Assembly: GCA_037447655.1 (NCBI GenBank)
Contig: JBBHKE010001014.1
Location: 28,513-92,512 of the forward strand
Length of the DNA: 64,000 nt
Direction of reading: 5' to 3'
Source: Zygnema cylindricum
Lineage: Eukaryota > Streptophyta > Zygnematophyceae > Zygnematales > Zygnemataceae
Each line of letters begins with the position of its first letter. The stretch's first letter is position 1. Under the pieces are notes generated by a model. It had not been told where the DNA came from and ran no database searches. It saw only the letters and a program-made list of their open reading frames with translations. Shown here piece by piece: positions 34,958 to 45,800 of this stretch. A program made the translations under genes and the position numbers.

Positions 34958-35314
34958 CTAATGTGGACTTATTACCATTTGCCACTTGAACATGCAAAGT
35001 TTTTTCCCTAATGACCGTAGGAATTTTATTTCCTTTACGAACTTATGTGAAATAAAATTACGTGTAGCACCTGAATCTACCATAACTCTCAATGGTTTCC
35101 TTTCCACTAATGACTCCAATCTCATCAAACTGTGTCTGGTGTCATCATTACTTAACTTTCCTAACATAGGTCTGTTGTTAATAGTTTCATCAGAAGAATT
35201 GTTCAAACTATAGAGTGTAGTTAACATCATAATAAATTCAGCCATCTTAGCCTTTCCATTCATTAACTTGCCCTCCAAAGTTAAATCCTTAACCTCTAGA
35301 TCTAGTCGACTCAA
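34958..35314 (-). pseudogene. Gypsy aspartic protease of element G
   Basis: Open frame of 118 codons with the active-site region LRVMVDSGATRNFISHKFV (D-S-G-A). It is preceded by a linker, LMRLESLVERKP. A single-chain retropepsin of this type acts as a dimer. The frame ends early at KWQMVISPH, before the usual linker to RT. Confidence 0.8.
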
Positions 35315-35389
35315 CTGAGGACTTTCAACTAGTCCTTTCCGTTTCCCACCTCTTGGGCTTCCTGCTCAGCTAGGTATAATGCAATATCT

Positions 35390-36708
35390 TCCTTAAGATG
35401 TTCATTGACATCAATTTTTTTAAGAGATCCCTTATCTGTACAGTCTTTAGCGTAATGATTTGGACCTCCGTATTTAAAACAAGTGACTTTATTTTTCGGT
35501 TTTGTGCACTCTTTGCTGAACTGTCCCTCCTCTCCACAGTTATAACAGTTAATTTTCTTCAGTTGTGCACACCCAAATGCCCTATGACCTCTTTTTTGAC
35601 AACTAGTGCATGTGGGAATGCTAAGATTGGGTTTTTGAGCATTAATACTTGGTTAGGGACTCTTAATGTATCCCCCTCTATTGATAAATTTGTTTCCTAG
35701 ATTAACACATTATCCACCTCTCTGATTTCCCCTTAAGATATTTTACCTATTCACCAGACCCGCATTCAGACCCTCTTCGACAAATTCCTCCTCACCCCAC
35801 TTTGATACTTCATTCAAATTACCCCTGAGTGATTGAGTTTCTTGATTATACCTCAACAGATCCTCTAATTCGAATGATTTATCTTGTAATTTATTCAACT
35901 TAATATTTTTTGATGTTTTAGCTGTGATTCAAGTATAGGATTTAATAGTTCAAGAAATGCAATTTAGCCATTTCATCAGTCAAACCTATGACATGAATAC
36001 TAGATGAGTCAAATTCCACAATATAATCCTTCACAGATCCAGTCTGCTTACAATTCAGCCACTTTTCTTCCATTCTAGATTTAAAAGTGACAGACAAGAA
36101 ACGCGATTTGATCGCGGTTTTAAAAGTTTCCCAATCAGCATTATCAGGAATCAATTTAGATCTTCTCTGGGTATAATACCAAATCTGAGCATCACCTTTC
36201 AGACAACTAACAGCAAAAGAAGTGTAATCATCACGATCACAATTTCTAGATTCCAAATAATACTTAATATGAAAAATCGAAGCGTCTACGTATCAATTTT
36301 CTTACCATCAAAGGATTGTGCCTCACTAATAGACAACTTCAGATCTCTTATCTTCTTAGGTCTATCATGTTCATCCTACCTAAAACTGGCATTTCTCTTA
36401 CTACTCTTATATTTTTGGTCATTAACATCATTTATGGTGTGAATTAAATTGATTAGCTTATCCAATTTCTGATTTGAAACATTCCCATTTTCGTTAACAT
36501 CGTTCAATTCACTCTTCAATTCAAAAATTGTTTCATCCACAACAGCAACAAGATTATTAAATATTTTGACCAATTTCACAGTACACTTTCTCAAATCATT
36601 CAAAGCAATCTCCATTTCACGTTTCCATGCAGAATTTGTTATTATCACAAAAATGAAATCGAGCAAAAAGAAAAATTGAATATAATTTCCCAAAGAAATT
36701 TGTTGCAT
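35390..36708 (-). pseudogene. Gypsy gag of element G
   Basis: The core, about 36256-35942, reads DDYTSFAVSCLKGDAQIWYY, then DWETFKTAIKSRF, then SVKDYIVEFDSSS, a retrotransposon gag domain. Downstream are three zinc-knuckle candidates: CTSCQKRGHRAFGC, CYNCGEEGQFSKEC and CFKYGGPNHYAKDC. The third has Tyr for its second Cys. An N-terminal coiled region with heptad-like Leu/Ile is at 36700-36376. Stops near 35940 and 36300 break the frame. Confidence 0.8.
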
Positions 36709-37353
36709 GTTTGAAGTCTTTTGATTGCTCCAATCCCAGACTCCTCCTTAACAAATCCTATGAAAAAAATCAAAATCTGAGAAATCAATAAGACATTGAA
36801 AGTAAGTTAGTAAAAATTCAATTCTTCAATTTTCCAAATATTGATGCAAAAGGTAAGAATTTTCCCACAAATTTTGCAACAGCAAACTTGAAAGCAATCA
36901 AAGGTAACATTTTAGGGTTTTAAAATTTTTGAGTCATTTTTGGACTCCTTTGTTCTAAAAGAGGTAAAGTATTCCACTTTTTTCTCCTCCATTAGAAAAT
37001 TTCCCATTTCCCACTACATCATAATCTTTTGAGATCTAACCTCACATACTCACCCTTCATGGCTTCAAGCCCTCCCTCTACACATAAATCATCGCTAGAA
37101 GAAGACAAGTTTGTTTGGCCTCTAGGTAATTGGAGTGAGATTCAGCGGTGGCTACACTACCCACCCCACCTGAATCCTAAAGACCTAAGCGCGCCCCACA
37201 TCTAACCAGCGGCCGCTCGCAGTGTGGTCACTTAGTTTCCCTCGAATCCCCTACCACTCACATTATGGTTCCACCTACATGGGTCAGAGCACCCTCACCG
37301 CTCACGGCAGCCGACTTTCGGGTGAGCAAGCTTCTCTTTGGCTTCTAACCAAA

Positions 37354-37365
37354 GCTTTGATACCA
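37354..37365 (-). promoter_or_regulatory. Primer-binding site of gypsy element G
   Basis: Minus strand TGGTATCAAAGC lies two bases after the LTR end CCTATTACA. It resembles the common plant iMet site TGGTATCAGAGC, complementary to the 3' end of the initiator tRNA, with one mismatch. Confidence 0.75.
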
Positions 37366-37368
37366 TAT

Positions 37369-39042
37369 GTAATAGGAATTCGTCCTCTCACAAAATCCCA
37401 TTACTAAACTAACTACAACCACACATTCCATACATTATAAAATTACACAATCACATTGGACATCACTCACATAAGGATAAACTTGAAATTAGAAGAAGCT
37501 TCTGTCCACATAACATTAGCTTGGTCTCTTGCCCTCGGGGCTCAACCGTTATTTTTAAAGTATTTTCCATTGCTCTCCACTCTTAAATATTATATCCCTA
37601 CCTACTAAAACACTACTTAGTTTGTAAGAGATTTCAGTGAAAAATGACATGGCTCCAATTTGGTATTATTCGCTCAGGACCACGATCAATGAGAATTTCC
37701 ACAAACTTTTTCGAAGGAAAATATGTTTACTCTTCTCATAGACTTCTCTATTTATCCATCATGGCCATGCTAGAGTCAACGCTCCATTGAACAGGTTTTA
37801 CCTGGGCTAATCATTGATTAGCTAGGACTTAGACTAACCACTGCAAAAACGTGCGAAATCTCTTACTAAGGGTAAGGTTCCATTAGGGTAAAATGTCGTT
37901 GTTTACTGAAAAACGTACTGTTTCGTACAATGCCGTATCAAAAAAAAAATGTCAAAAAAACAAGCCTAGTGAATGTGCGATTTGATTCTCCACGTTTATG
38001 GGCGTAAACGTGGATCGTTGGATGCATAATCGGATACGCCATCGTCTAACACTTTCAGTTCGCAACAAGTAACCCGGAGTAGGTCAATTTTTAGCGCTTG
38101 AACGAATAGCATCGTGCCTTGTGGAAAAGTGAACAAATATCCACGACAACCGCGCGATCATGTGGGTACAAGTCGCCTATGACATGTGACTTCCGCCAGA
38201 GAGGATGCGAGGCCACCGGAAGCCAGAAGTAAATATTTGACGGAGGATATTGTTTCGCGCTTCTGTTGCCATCCAATAACCATTCTGACATTTTCGTACG
38301 ATTTTACAAATCTTGAGTTTCGTCCGCCCGTACAGATTTTATACAAAAGTCGTACGAGTCACTTTCTACCGTCGCTGGTACAAATATGTGGTCACATTTT
38401 GCTGTTGTAGATTCTTTGAAGATTACCAGATTCTCATCTATCTATTACGTGGACAAATCAGAGTGTGCCACGCAAATAAAATGTCGGTTACTAATTGCAC
38501 ACAATGGAACGTACAATGGAACGATAACTTCAGTAAACAAATTTTTGACATTTACTGCGACCTCCTAATGGAACAACGCTCTAACTACGTAGGATTTACT
38601 AACCAATCAAACGCTACATTTCACTACGTAACATTTACGTGCAAAAGTGCGCGCCAAACGAAACGCGACTTCGCAAGAACGTGCGTCTCAAATTTCACAC
38701 GCCAAACTACCTTTGAAATTATATAAAGTGAAAGTGACGTTTCGTACTAAAAATGTACGAAACCAACCATCATAAGTACCAAAAGAAATATTGATTCTTT
38801 TGGTACTTTTAAAACGTGCGGCTGAAATTCCGCGGCTAGTTTGACCCTTAACCCGTTACAATGAACACCCACTCGTTATTTTGACCTTGCGCTGTCGCGT
38901 AAATACACCAATCACTATATCTTTTAAATTACAACTCCAAATCGTGCGATTCTTTCGCGGACGTCTACCAAATTAAAAACTCTATATTTGTATTACTTCT
39001 ATACCCATTTACGAACAATTTAGATCCACTATTACGGTTACG
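37369..39042 (-). repeat. 5' LTR of gypsy element G, split by a MITE
   Basis: Matches 30611-31586 in two blocks, 37369-37869 and 38582-39042. The intervening 712 bp are a MITE. The outer end is degraded (CGTAACCG where TGTATCAG is expected). Confidence 0.85.
37870..38581. mobile_element. PIF/Harbinger-like MITE inside the gypsy LTR
   Basis: Termini GGGTAAGGTTCCATTAGGG and CCTAATGGAACAACGCTC are imperfect inverted repeats. TAA duplications are at 37867-37869 and 38582-38584. The sister LTR preserves the empty site CTTACTAACTACG, which proves both the boundaries and the 3-bp duplication. There is no coding capacity. Confidence 0.9.
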
Positions 39043-39380
39043 AAACCGCCACAACTTGGTCGGTCAAACTGCGCGCCAAAGATTTCCGTCTAATTTTATC
39101 AGACAATTTTCCTAGAAGTTTCGCCGGCGGCTAAGTAATATGAAATGAAGCGAAAACAAATATCCAAAACTCATTCTTCGATCAAAGAAAATGTGGCCAA
39201 CATGGAATAAACCCTTATTTTCTACTTAGAGATGCACATGCTAGTAACCTGAAGGCAACTCACATGCAGTTTGAAAAGACTCTTCCGGGTAAAGAAGACC
39301 AAATACTTCACAAGACATAAGCAACTAAGCCCATGTTTACTTTAGGTTTCGCACCAAAGAGCAAGTGGAAAGAAACATAC

Positions 39381-39589
39381 AAATGTATAAGTCGTAATTG
39401 TTCCATTTGGCATATTGTTACGTATGATTTCTTTGCCATTGAGGTAGGCAATTACTCCATCCTCCAAATATATTTGGAATTTCAATGAACTGAAACATGT
39501 AGTATTATGCAAAGTAAGTTTCCTTAAAAAATAGTATGTAACACGTGTGGTTGAAGGTTTTGGCAAGCTGGTATTGGGTCTGGTAAAAA
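39381..39589 (-). CDS. Exon of a host-type gene with a beta-jelly-roll-like module
   Basis: On the minus strand the frame is bounded by an acceptor (GAATGAATGCAG) and a donor (GTATGTTTC). It encodes STTRVTYYFLRKLTLHN, then KFQIYLEDGVIAYLNGKEII, then RNNMPNGTITTYTF. The pattern Y-F-R-K-x-F/L, then D-G-x-x-x-Y-L-N-G-x-E-x-x-R-x-N-M-P-x-G-x-I is a recognisable module found at the C terminus of many secreted hydrolases and extracellular proteins. The function of this gene is unknown. The splice phase fits the exon at 39687-39789 exactly (1 + 2 bases). The next exon downstream is not seen. Gypsy element G begins about 340 bp further on. Confidence 0.55.
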
Positions 39590-39686
39590 CTGCATTCATT
39601 CGCAAAAAGAACAAATGCTAGTGAACCAAAACATAATACAACTGCGACAAATGGTGTTTATATTTTGTGTGGGATAATTGACTTAC

Positions 39687-39789
39687 TAGATAAGGACTCC
39701 ACTTTAAAGCCATTCCAGATCTTCCTCATGCCAGTTGTTACGATCAAAATTGAGCCGTTTTCAATTCTAGGCCTTTTCAGTGTCAAAAT
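39687..39789 (-). pseudogene. Exon fragment of the same gene, interrupted by a solo LTR
   Basis: Reads ILTLKRPRIENGSILIVTTG, then MRKIWNGFKVESLS, and ends at a perfect donor, GTAAGT. Its 5' part was separated by the solo LTR at 39790-40831. Removing the LTR and one ATTTT joins it to ...AAGTATAG-TG, which offers an acceptor. Unless the LTR is spliced out, the gene is broken here. Confidence 0.5.
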
Positions 39790-40831
39790 TGCAACATTGA
39801 GACCTCCATAGGTCCTCAGAGTAGGAAGCTCACACGAAGCCTCTAAGATAACCCTGACCCGTTTATGTTTCAGCAAAAATAACTGCCACCCTAGCACACA
39901 AAAACTCTGTCCACCTTAACTCGTGTGAAGGTATGACTCCCTTGAGTCGATAGCAAAAAGAATCTCTGAATTTGCTCCCCTGAGCAGTAAGTTATGAAGG
40001 GTCAAAGTTGACCTTTGTACAGAAGCACTTTGGGAGAGAGGGTCCAATATATCGAATTTTTCTAAGTCCTATCTCTCTCTAAAACTTTATCTATTAAAGT
40101 ACGGCACCAATCAATGTATTGTATCGTGTATTGTAAATATAGGTACAGGTGCCGCTGTACTTTCTGTACGGCCATTATACGACATGGCCAACAAGTCGAC
40201 AAATGTCACTTTTTGATTCGTTTTTGTAATCCCCGGGGATGCCGTAATCCAATATGATTGTGCCACGTGGCAATTGATGTGACGTCGATCGCAAACTGTC
40301 GAAAACCTATTCCGCGATCTCGGCATGCTTCGTGGTCGTCCGATTAAACCAGATTACAATCGTGGTCGTCATAAATACTTGCGCAATATTTGTTTCGTCT
40401 TTGAAACAAGATGTGCGGTATCCGTTTCGAATTTTCCGTACGTCGTACATTACAAACTCTATCTATGTCTAAATATCCTGTTAAATGAAAATAGCCTACG
40501 TGTTAACATTTAAATAGCTACAAAACCTTATATCCTCTAACCTTGATCTTATACTAATAGGCTAAGGTAACCGGCTACCGGCTAAACTGACGGACGGCAA
40601 GGACCAGGTTCAAATCCTGGGTCCGTCAAGATCTATTTTAATAAAATCTACCAACCTATGTTTGTCCCCGTCGGGATAGCATAGGCGGCCATGGCTCTAT
40701 CTCCCTCTCCAACTTTCACTGACTGCGACAACTGTGGAAGCTGGAGAGAGGAGTTAGAGTCAGGCTGCCTCTACTTCTTTTCTGCATTTTACAAAACCTA
40801 GAAAATTCTAAAATAACCTTTAATTTGTACA
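39790..40831 (-). mobile_element. Solo LTR of a family C-type copia element
   Basis: 1042 bp, minus sense TGTACAAATTAAAGG...CTCAATGTTGCA, diverged from the C LTR throughout. It is flanked by perfect 5-bp duplications ATTTT (plus AAAAT at 39785-39789 and 40832-40836), and no internal region is present. It was therefore produced by LTR-LTR recombination. It carries the tRNA-like stem-loop at 40588-40628. Confidence 0.88.
40588..40628 (+). repeat. tRNA-like stem-loop in solo LTR
   Basis: TGACGGAC pairs with GTCCGTCA around CCAGGTTCAAATCCTGG. The inner hairpin contains GGTTCAAATCC, an exact match to the Pol III B-box consensus GGTTCRANTCC. The outer stem differs from that of element C (TGCCGGC/GCCGGCA) by paired changes. 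Confidence 0.55.
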
Positions 40832-40913
40832 AAAATCACACTATACTTAGATTCATTATTTTTGCTTTTTTTGCTTAAGACTTGGATGTCAACTCTCATG
40901 CAACCTTGCTCAC

Positions 40914-41067
40914 CGTTATTGAAGCCAAAAGCTCATTTTCCACTCGTAATAAATATGGTGAGGTTGGTAGCTCGGGGGTTGTAGAAAGTAGGGCGGCGCT
41001 CATTTCCAGATGAGTCCCACAACCAATCGGACTTGTAGGTTCTGAAAACACTGCATTTTCTGCATGC
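40914..41067 (-). CDS. Possible upstream exon of the disrupted gene
   Basis: An open frame bounded by an acceptor (TTATTACCTTAG) and a donor (GTGAGC). It encodes HAENAVFSEPTSPIGCG, then THLEMSAALLSTTPELP, then YLLRVENELLASIT. No family is recognised. Its end phase does not fit the exon at 39687-39789 directly, so either another exon is missing or the model is wrong. Confidence 0.35.
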
Positions 41068-41454
41068 CTAAGGTAATAAGATTGATAAAAAGAAGTCAAA
41101 GTAGCAAAAGCATAACCATGAGAAAAGACAAAAAAAAATCAACTTAGGTGTTATCTTTAGTCGGAGCTTCCCAATTACAAAAATGATATATTTCCCACAC
41201 CCACTCACTCTATTTATCCCACTAAACAAAATAAAGAACTACTTTTTTGCAAAACAAAACAAAAAGTAATAACGATCTTGCCACAAACTAGATTAGTAAT
41301 ATATTTTGTGGGGGGGCGATTTCGTGGAGCCCGTGTCTCTTGCTAAGTGTCACATTAAGTTCAACTTAAGCGGCACTGATAAGCTCACATTGAAGGCCTT
41401 GGTCATACATCCAATGCTTCTATATTGATCAAAGAAATGTTGGGTGAGATAAAC

Positions 41455-41690
41455 TATTTTGTTGGTTGTTTAACCATTTTTACGGACAACATGAGTTTGA
41501 TGGGTCTTATCAAAAATAGTGTTTTCCACACGCTCATTTAACACATTCACATTCAATAGCATTTCGTGTGAGATACTGTGACTCGAAAGTCAAAAGGAGT
41601 CGAGTTTCGTTATGTGACGACTTTGGAAAAAGTTGTTGATATGTTGACAAAGGCAACCGTACATGATTTACTTTTGAGGGGGCGGCCTGA
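41455..41690 (+). pseudogene. Copia RNase H relic of a different lineage
   Basis: One frame reads FTDNMSLMGLIKNSVFHTLI, stop, HIHIQ, stop, HFV, stop, DTVTRKSKGVEFRYVTTLEK, then VVDMLTKATVHDLLLRG. It aligns with the copia RNase H pattern C-D-N-x-S-A-I-x-L-x-K-N-P-V-F-H-x-R-S-K-H-I-x-x-x-Y-H-F-x-R and the tail A-D-x-x-T-K-x-L. It has three in-frame stops and no neighbouring LTR, so it is an old fragment. Confidence 0.65.
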
Positions 41691-42223
41691 ATTAGGGTTG
41701 TTGTGAGATTTGTCTCACATTGAGAAGGCGATTGCTGGATTCACTCTTGAGAATCAAGCGTCCTTGAAATTCCACAATGTTTTGATTCGTGGAGTACAAT
41801 ATGGTTTTGATTTTGTATGTTGAGGTTGCAATACCTTTTATTTGGTACTTTGTCATGTCGTTCGTAAGGTCGATATATATTGGTTGGTTTGGATTCCATG
41901 GTAGCTTAAAAAGGCTCACTGTGAATCCCTTATAGTGTTAATAACAATATATCTACGCCTTCAAATTTTGCCCCTCGAACCCATAGTAGAAATAATTATA
42001 TTAATATTTTTTACATTGATACGTTTACGAAACTTTAATGACTCTAATTTAGTCGATTTTTAAATAGTGTGTTGCACAAAATGTGCCAATTATACAAAAA
42101 CTGTTTCTTTTTTCGTACAAACGTAGAGAAAAATGTTAGATAACAACGTCGAGATTGAAAAGTGACTGCGATTAACACGAAAGGTCATTGAGATTTTATT
42201 CCTACTAATCAAGACATGGGAAA

Positions 42224-43240
42224 ATTATGGTAATTTAGAAATCTTTATTTCAGTAGATAGGGCTAAAAAAACTTAGAATATTTTCTAACTAGTCTGCTGT
42301 AATACTTACCTTAATTAGTGTTACAGTAGCAAAAGTACAATAAAGTATATTGTACTTTTACAAGGACACGTGTCGGCAAGAGAACGTATGCAGGTTTTAC
42401 GGAGTGGCGCCGACAATCAGCCACATGCGTCACGCAGTTGACGATTCGATTCACAAGATCGGACTAATGGAATCTGAACTTGGTATTCTAAAAATATATG
42501 GTACGGTTCGGCAGTACCATCGTCGATTGAATTTGTTCCAACGGACGCGATTCACCTGGGACCACAAGCGTGATTCACGAGGGACCACAAGAGTGATTCA
42601 CGTGGGACCACAAGTGACGAAGCACTCAGGTGCTTCGTACTACATGACCACAGTCGGCTGGACTTTAGCGACTAACGTTGACTAAGCATCTGGAACGTTT
42701 TGTGTACGGTTCGATATCTAAAAATATCTGAATAAATATTGTTTTGTAGTTTAGTGTAATAAAAAATAGTGTTCCATTAATTAGGTTTTTGGAAAATAGT
42801 AATTAGGGTTTTTGACGTACTACGATACAGTAACGTACAGGTAGGACAATTTGTCGTTAGTTAGGGTAATAACATAAGTAAGAGTTACCCAAATTAGTGT
42901 AGACACATAGATACACACTGTGAGTATATAACTTAGGACTTAGCCAATTTTGTAGTATCTAGTTTTGGGAATATGATTTTCTAAGGGAAGATTTTGGGAA
43001 ACTTCCAGACATCATATCTTATGTTTTACTGCGTCATTTAGGCTGCAATTATGGGAAATATCAGTTTACTCTGTTGTGTATCGGTGTGAGAAATTTGAGG
43101 CATATTGGCCTTTTGAGTCATATTTTCTTTAAGCTGAAAGTTGGCTGTTGAGTAGGTGCTTGATAGCTTTTGTTGTTTTCCATGTCTACTTCCACTACTA
43201 CTGCTGATCCTCCTGCTGCAACGCTGGTTGTAGAACAGCA
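42224..43240 (+). repeat. 5' LTR of copia element D (family A type)
   Basis: Homologous to the family A LTR throughout. It begins near ATGGTAATTTAGAAATC, with the terminal TGTTG eroded, and ends TAGAACAGCA before AGTTATGGGCC, the primer site with one change. It has the same 23-bp GCGTGATTCACGAGGGACC repeats (about 42545-42615) and the gag ATG inside it at 43182. Confidence 0.8.
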
Positions 43241-44425
43241 AGTTATGGGCCTTTCGTCAAGAATTCCTATCTTCAATGGCCAAAAGTATGCGTATTGGGC
43301 GGCGATGGTTAAATCTTCGTTTGAAACTGCTGACTTATTAAAGGTCTTGGATGGCTCCTTTTATGAAACATATCCAAGTTGGGCGAAAAATAATTCAATG
43401 GCAAGGAACAATCTAATTCTTTGTATTTCAGAAAATTTGGTCATGTCTCGCTTGAAAATGAAGAAGGCGAAGGAGATTTGGACATCACTGAAATCCGCTT
43501 TTGAGAAAGCGAATGTCCAAGATGAGCTCTTGGTGGCTGGAAAAATTTGGGGGTACAAATACTCGAGGGGAACTATGGTCGAGTATTGTGACAACTTTCG
43601 TGCACTTATTGATGCACACTCTTTTGTTGAGGGATCATTTCCTGAGATTTAGCAGGCAGCTTTGCTTATTAGAGGACTTCCTAGTAGCATGAAAGGTGTG
43701 TCTGCTCAGTTAAAGAGTCATGATAAAGCTAGTTGGTCGTTTCAATTAGCATATAATCTTATATTGGAGGAAGAATCTAATACTAAACTCCTTGAAATAG
43801 AATGAAAGGTTGAAGCTTTTGCAACACACTTTGACAAAAAAACTGAGTTTAATCAGAATAGGAATCAATTAAAACAGAATCAGGATCAGTCTAATCAGTT
43901 TAATCATAGGCTAAATAGAGAATCATCTACTAGTTGTTTCTATTGTTCTGAGAAGGTTCATGGATACACGTACTGTCCTAAGCTTAAAAAGGCTAATGAG
44001 ACACGTTTATATAGGCCGTGTTGGCAGCAAAGCCAATATCACAGAGGTTTTTCTAGAAATCCTCCTTGTGGAAATGCTCTCTTTTCAGCTTCTGCAATTG
44101 ATGCAGATGAGTCTCTGATCTTCAATGTGCAAGAGGAAGCATATTTATTTGCTATAGCCGCAGCAATGGAGGGTCACAAGGATGCAAGATGGATCATGGA
44201 CACAGGAGCATTGGCCCACATGTGTTGGAACAAGGCGGCTTTTACAAATCTGCAGCAAACGCCTCCAAAGAGTATATACTATGTTTGTGGGATGAGTGTT
44301 CAAACCTCAGCTCAGGGTGATGTATCTTTAATGGTAGATGTGGGGGGAAAGTCGGTAGAGAGAACTCTTCACAATGTTTTGTATGTTCCAGAATATTTTA
44401 TCTACATCATTAGTGGAAAACAAAG
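43182..44425 (+). pseudogene. Degenerate copia gag-protease of element D
   Basis: MSTSTTTADPPAATLVVEQQ, then VMGLSSRIPIFNGQKYAYW. The gag core is AMVKSSFETADLLKVLDGSF and LVMSRLKMKKAKEIWTSLKS. Stops occur after SFPEI (43650-43652, where B has Gln) and after LLEIE. The knuckle CFYCSEKVHGYTYC keeps all CCHC ligands, and the protease has RWIMDTGALAHMCWN. There is a frameshift at about 44395. It gives the clean reference sequence that shows what A1 and A2 have lost. Confidence 0.85.
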
Positions 44426-45800
44426 GCTTTGAAGTCATTCTGAAAGGAGGTAGACAGGTTGCAAGCAAGAAAGGAAAAGTAGCACTAACAGGAACTAGAG
44501 ATGCTAGCAAAATGTACCAGATGGACATGGCTAAATATAAGGAAAATGATGTTCTCTACTCACATGTCCAATCTGATAATGAGTTGTGGCATAAGAGATT
44601 AGGACACATGAATTATGATAGTCTAAGGAAAATGGTGAATTCGGGAAAAGTTGATGGAGTTTCTCTCACCTCTCATCCTATAAAATCATATGATGCCTGT
44701 TCACTTGGTAAGATCCACAGATCGCCATTTCCACAGGAAACAGACCACAGATCCGAAAAAGTTCTGCAGCTAATACATTCTTATGATCTCGGTCTTTCAC
44801 AAGTGGCTTCGGCTGGAGGCGTCCACTATATGGTCACATTTACAAATGACTACTCGAGGTACACCAAAGTTTACTTCATGCAACACAAAATTGAAGTATT
44901 TACTCACTTCAAAAGCTACAAAGCATGGGCGGAAAAGCTTCATGGAGTTCCAATATTGGCGCTGAGTTCGGACAACGGGGGAGAATACACATCAAAAGAA
45001 TTCGAAGAATTTCTCCTTTAGGAAGGTTTCACTCACAATCTTACAATTCCATATACACCGGAACAGAATGGTGTCTGTGAGAGATTAAATAGGACAGTGA
45101 CAGAGAGTGCTCGGTCCATGCTTGCAGATAAAGGGCTAGATTTGAAATTCTGGGCTAAAGCACTTAACTGTGCTGTTTATATTAAAAATAGAATTGCTTC
45201 TAGATATGTTAGCACTACACCTTATGAGCTTTGGACAGGAGAAAAAACTGATGTTAGGCACTTTAAAATCTTTGGCAGTAAGTGTTTTATCTTACATACT
45301 TCACAGGATAGATGGAAAATAGAGGTTAAAGGCCTACCTGGGATTTTCATGGGGTATGATGATAATGCGAAAGGATATAAGGTTTTTTTATTTGAGAAAC
45401 ATAAAGTGATTATCTCTAGGAATATCCAGATTAAGGATGAACAAGATTCGGTTGACCTTTTTAAAGTGCCAGATCAACCGGCAAAAGAAAAGCAAGAATC
45501 TGTCATTTTTCACCATACGCAATGAGTCTACTTTCCACCAGCAAGTGGGACACCTATTCCTTCAGTTCCTTTGGTGCCTTCAAAGGATGATTCACCACAA
45601 GCTACGCCTCAGGCGGAAGCAAGTGCTACACACTCACTACCAGCTCAAGTTACGGTTCAAACAAAACAGAAAAATCAGAGGTTGCCGAGGATTTCAGACT
45701 CAGAATTTCCCGGGGGAAAGAGATCTACCGGCCGTGTGCAAGCAAGCTCTCACTTTGCTTTTTCTGCAGCTAAAGAGGAGCCTCTAACGATCCAATAGGC
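44426..45800 (+). pseudogene. Degenerate copia integrase of element D
   Basis: The pre-integrase motif is ELWHKRLGHMNYDSLRKMVN with DACSLGK (the usual Cys-Asp-Gly-Cys is altered). The core has IHSYDLGLSQVAS, with an extra residue before the Asp. It then has LSSDNGGEYTSKEF and YTPEQNGVCERLNRTVTESA. The C-terminal part includes GIFMGYDDNAKGYKVFLFEK. Stops occur at 45019 (CAG to TAG after EEFLL) and at 45523-45525 (CGA to TGA). Confidence 0.85.

Larger units (their letters stand above)
30611..39042 (-). mobile_element. Ty3/gypsy element G, full length but decayed
   Basis: LTR, primer-binding site, gag, protease, RT, RNase H, integrase, purine tract and LTR appear in this order on the minus strand, which is the gypsy order (integrase last). 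LTR divergence is visibly higher than for C, and stops are present in every domain, so this is an older insertion. It differs from the copia elements in primer usage: its primer-binding site is of the 3'-terminal tRNA-iMet type. Confidence 0.9.

Noticed and set aside
41692-41919. 75-codon minus frame
   Set aside because: It overlaps the 3' flank of the plus-strand copia RNase H relic and has no recognisable motif.
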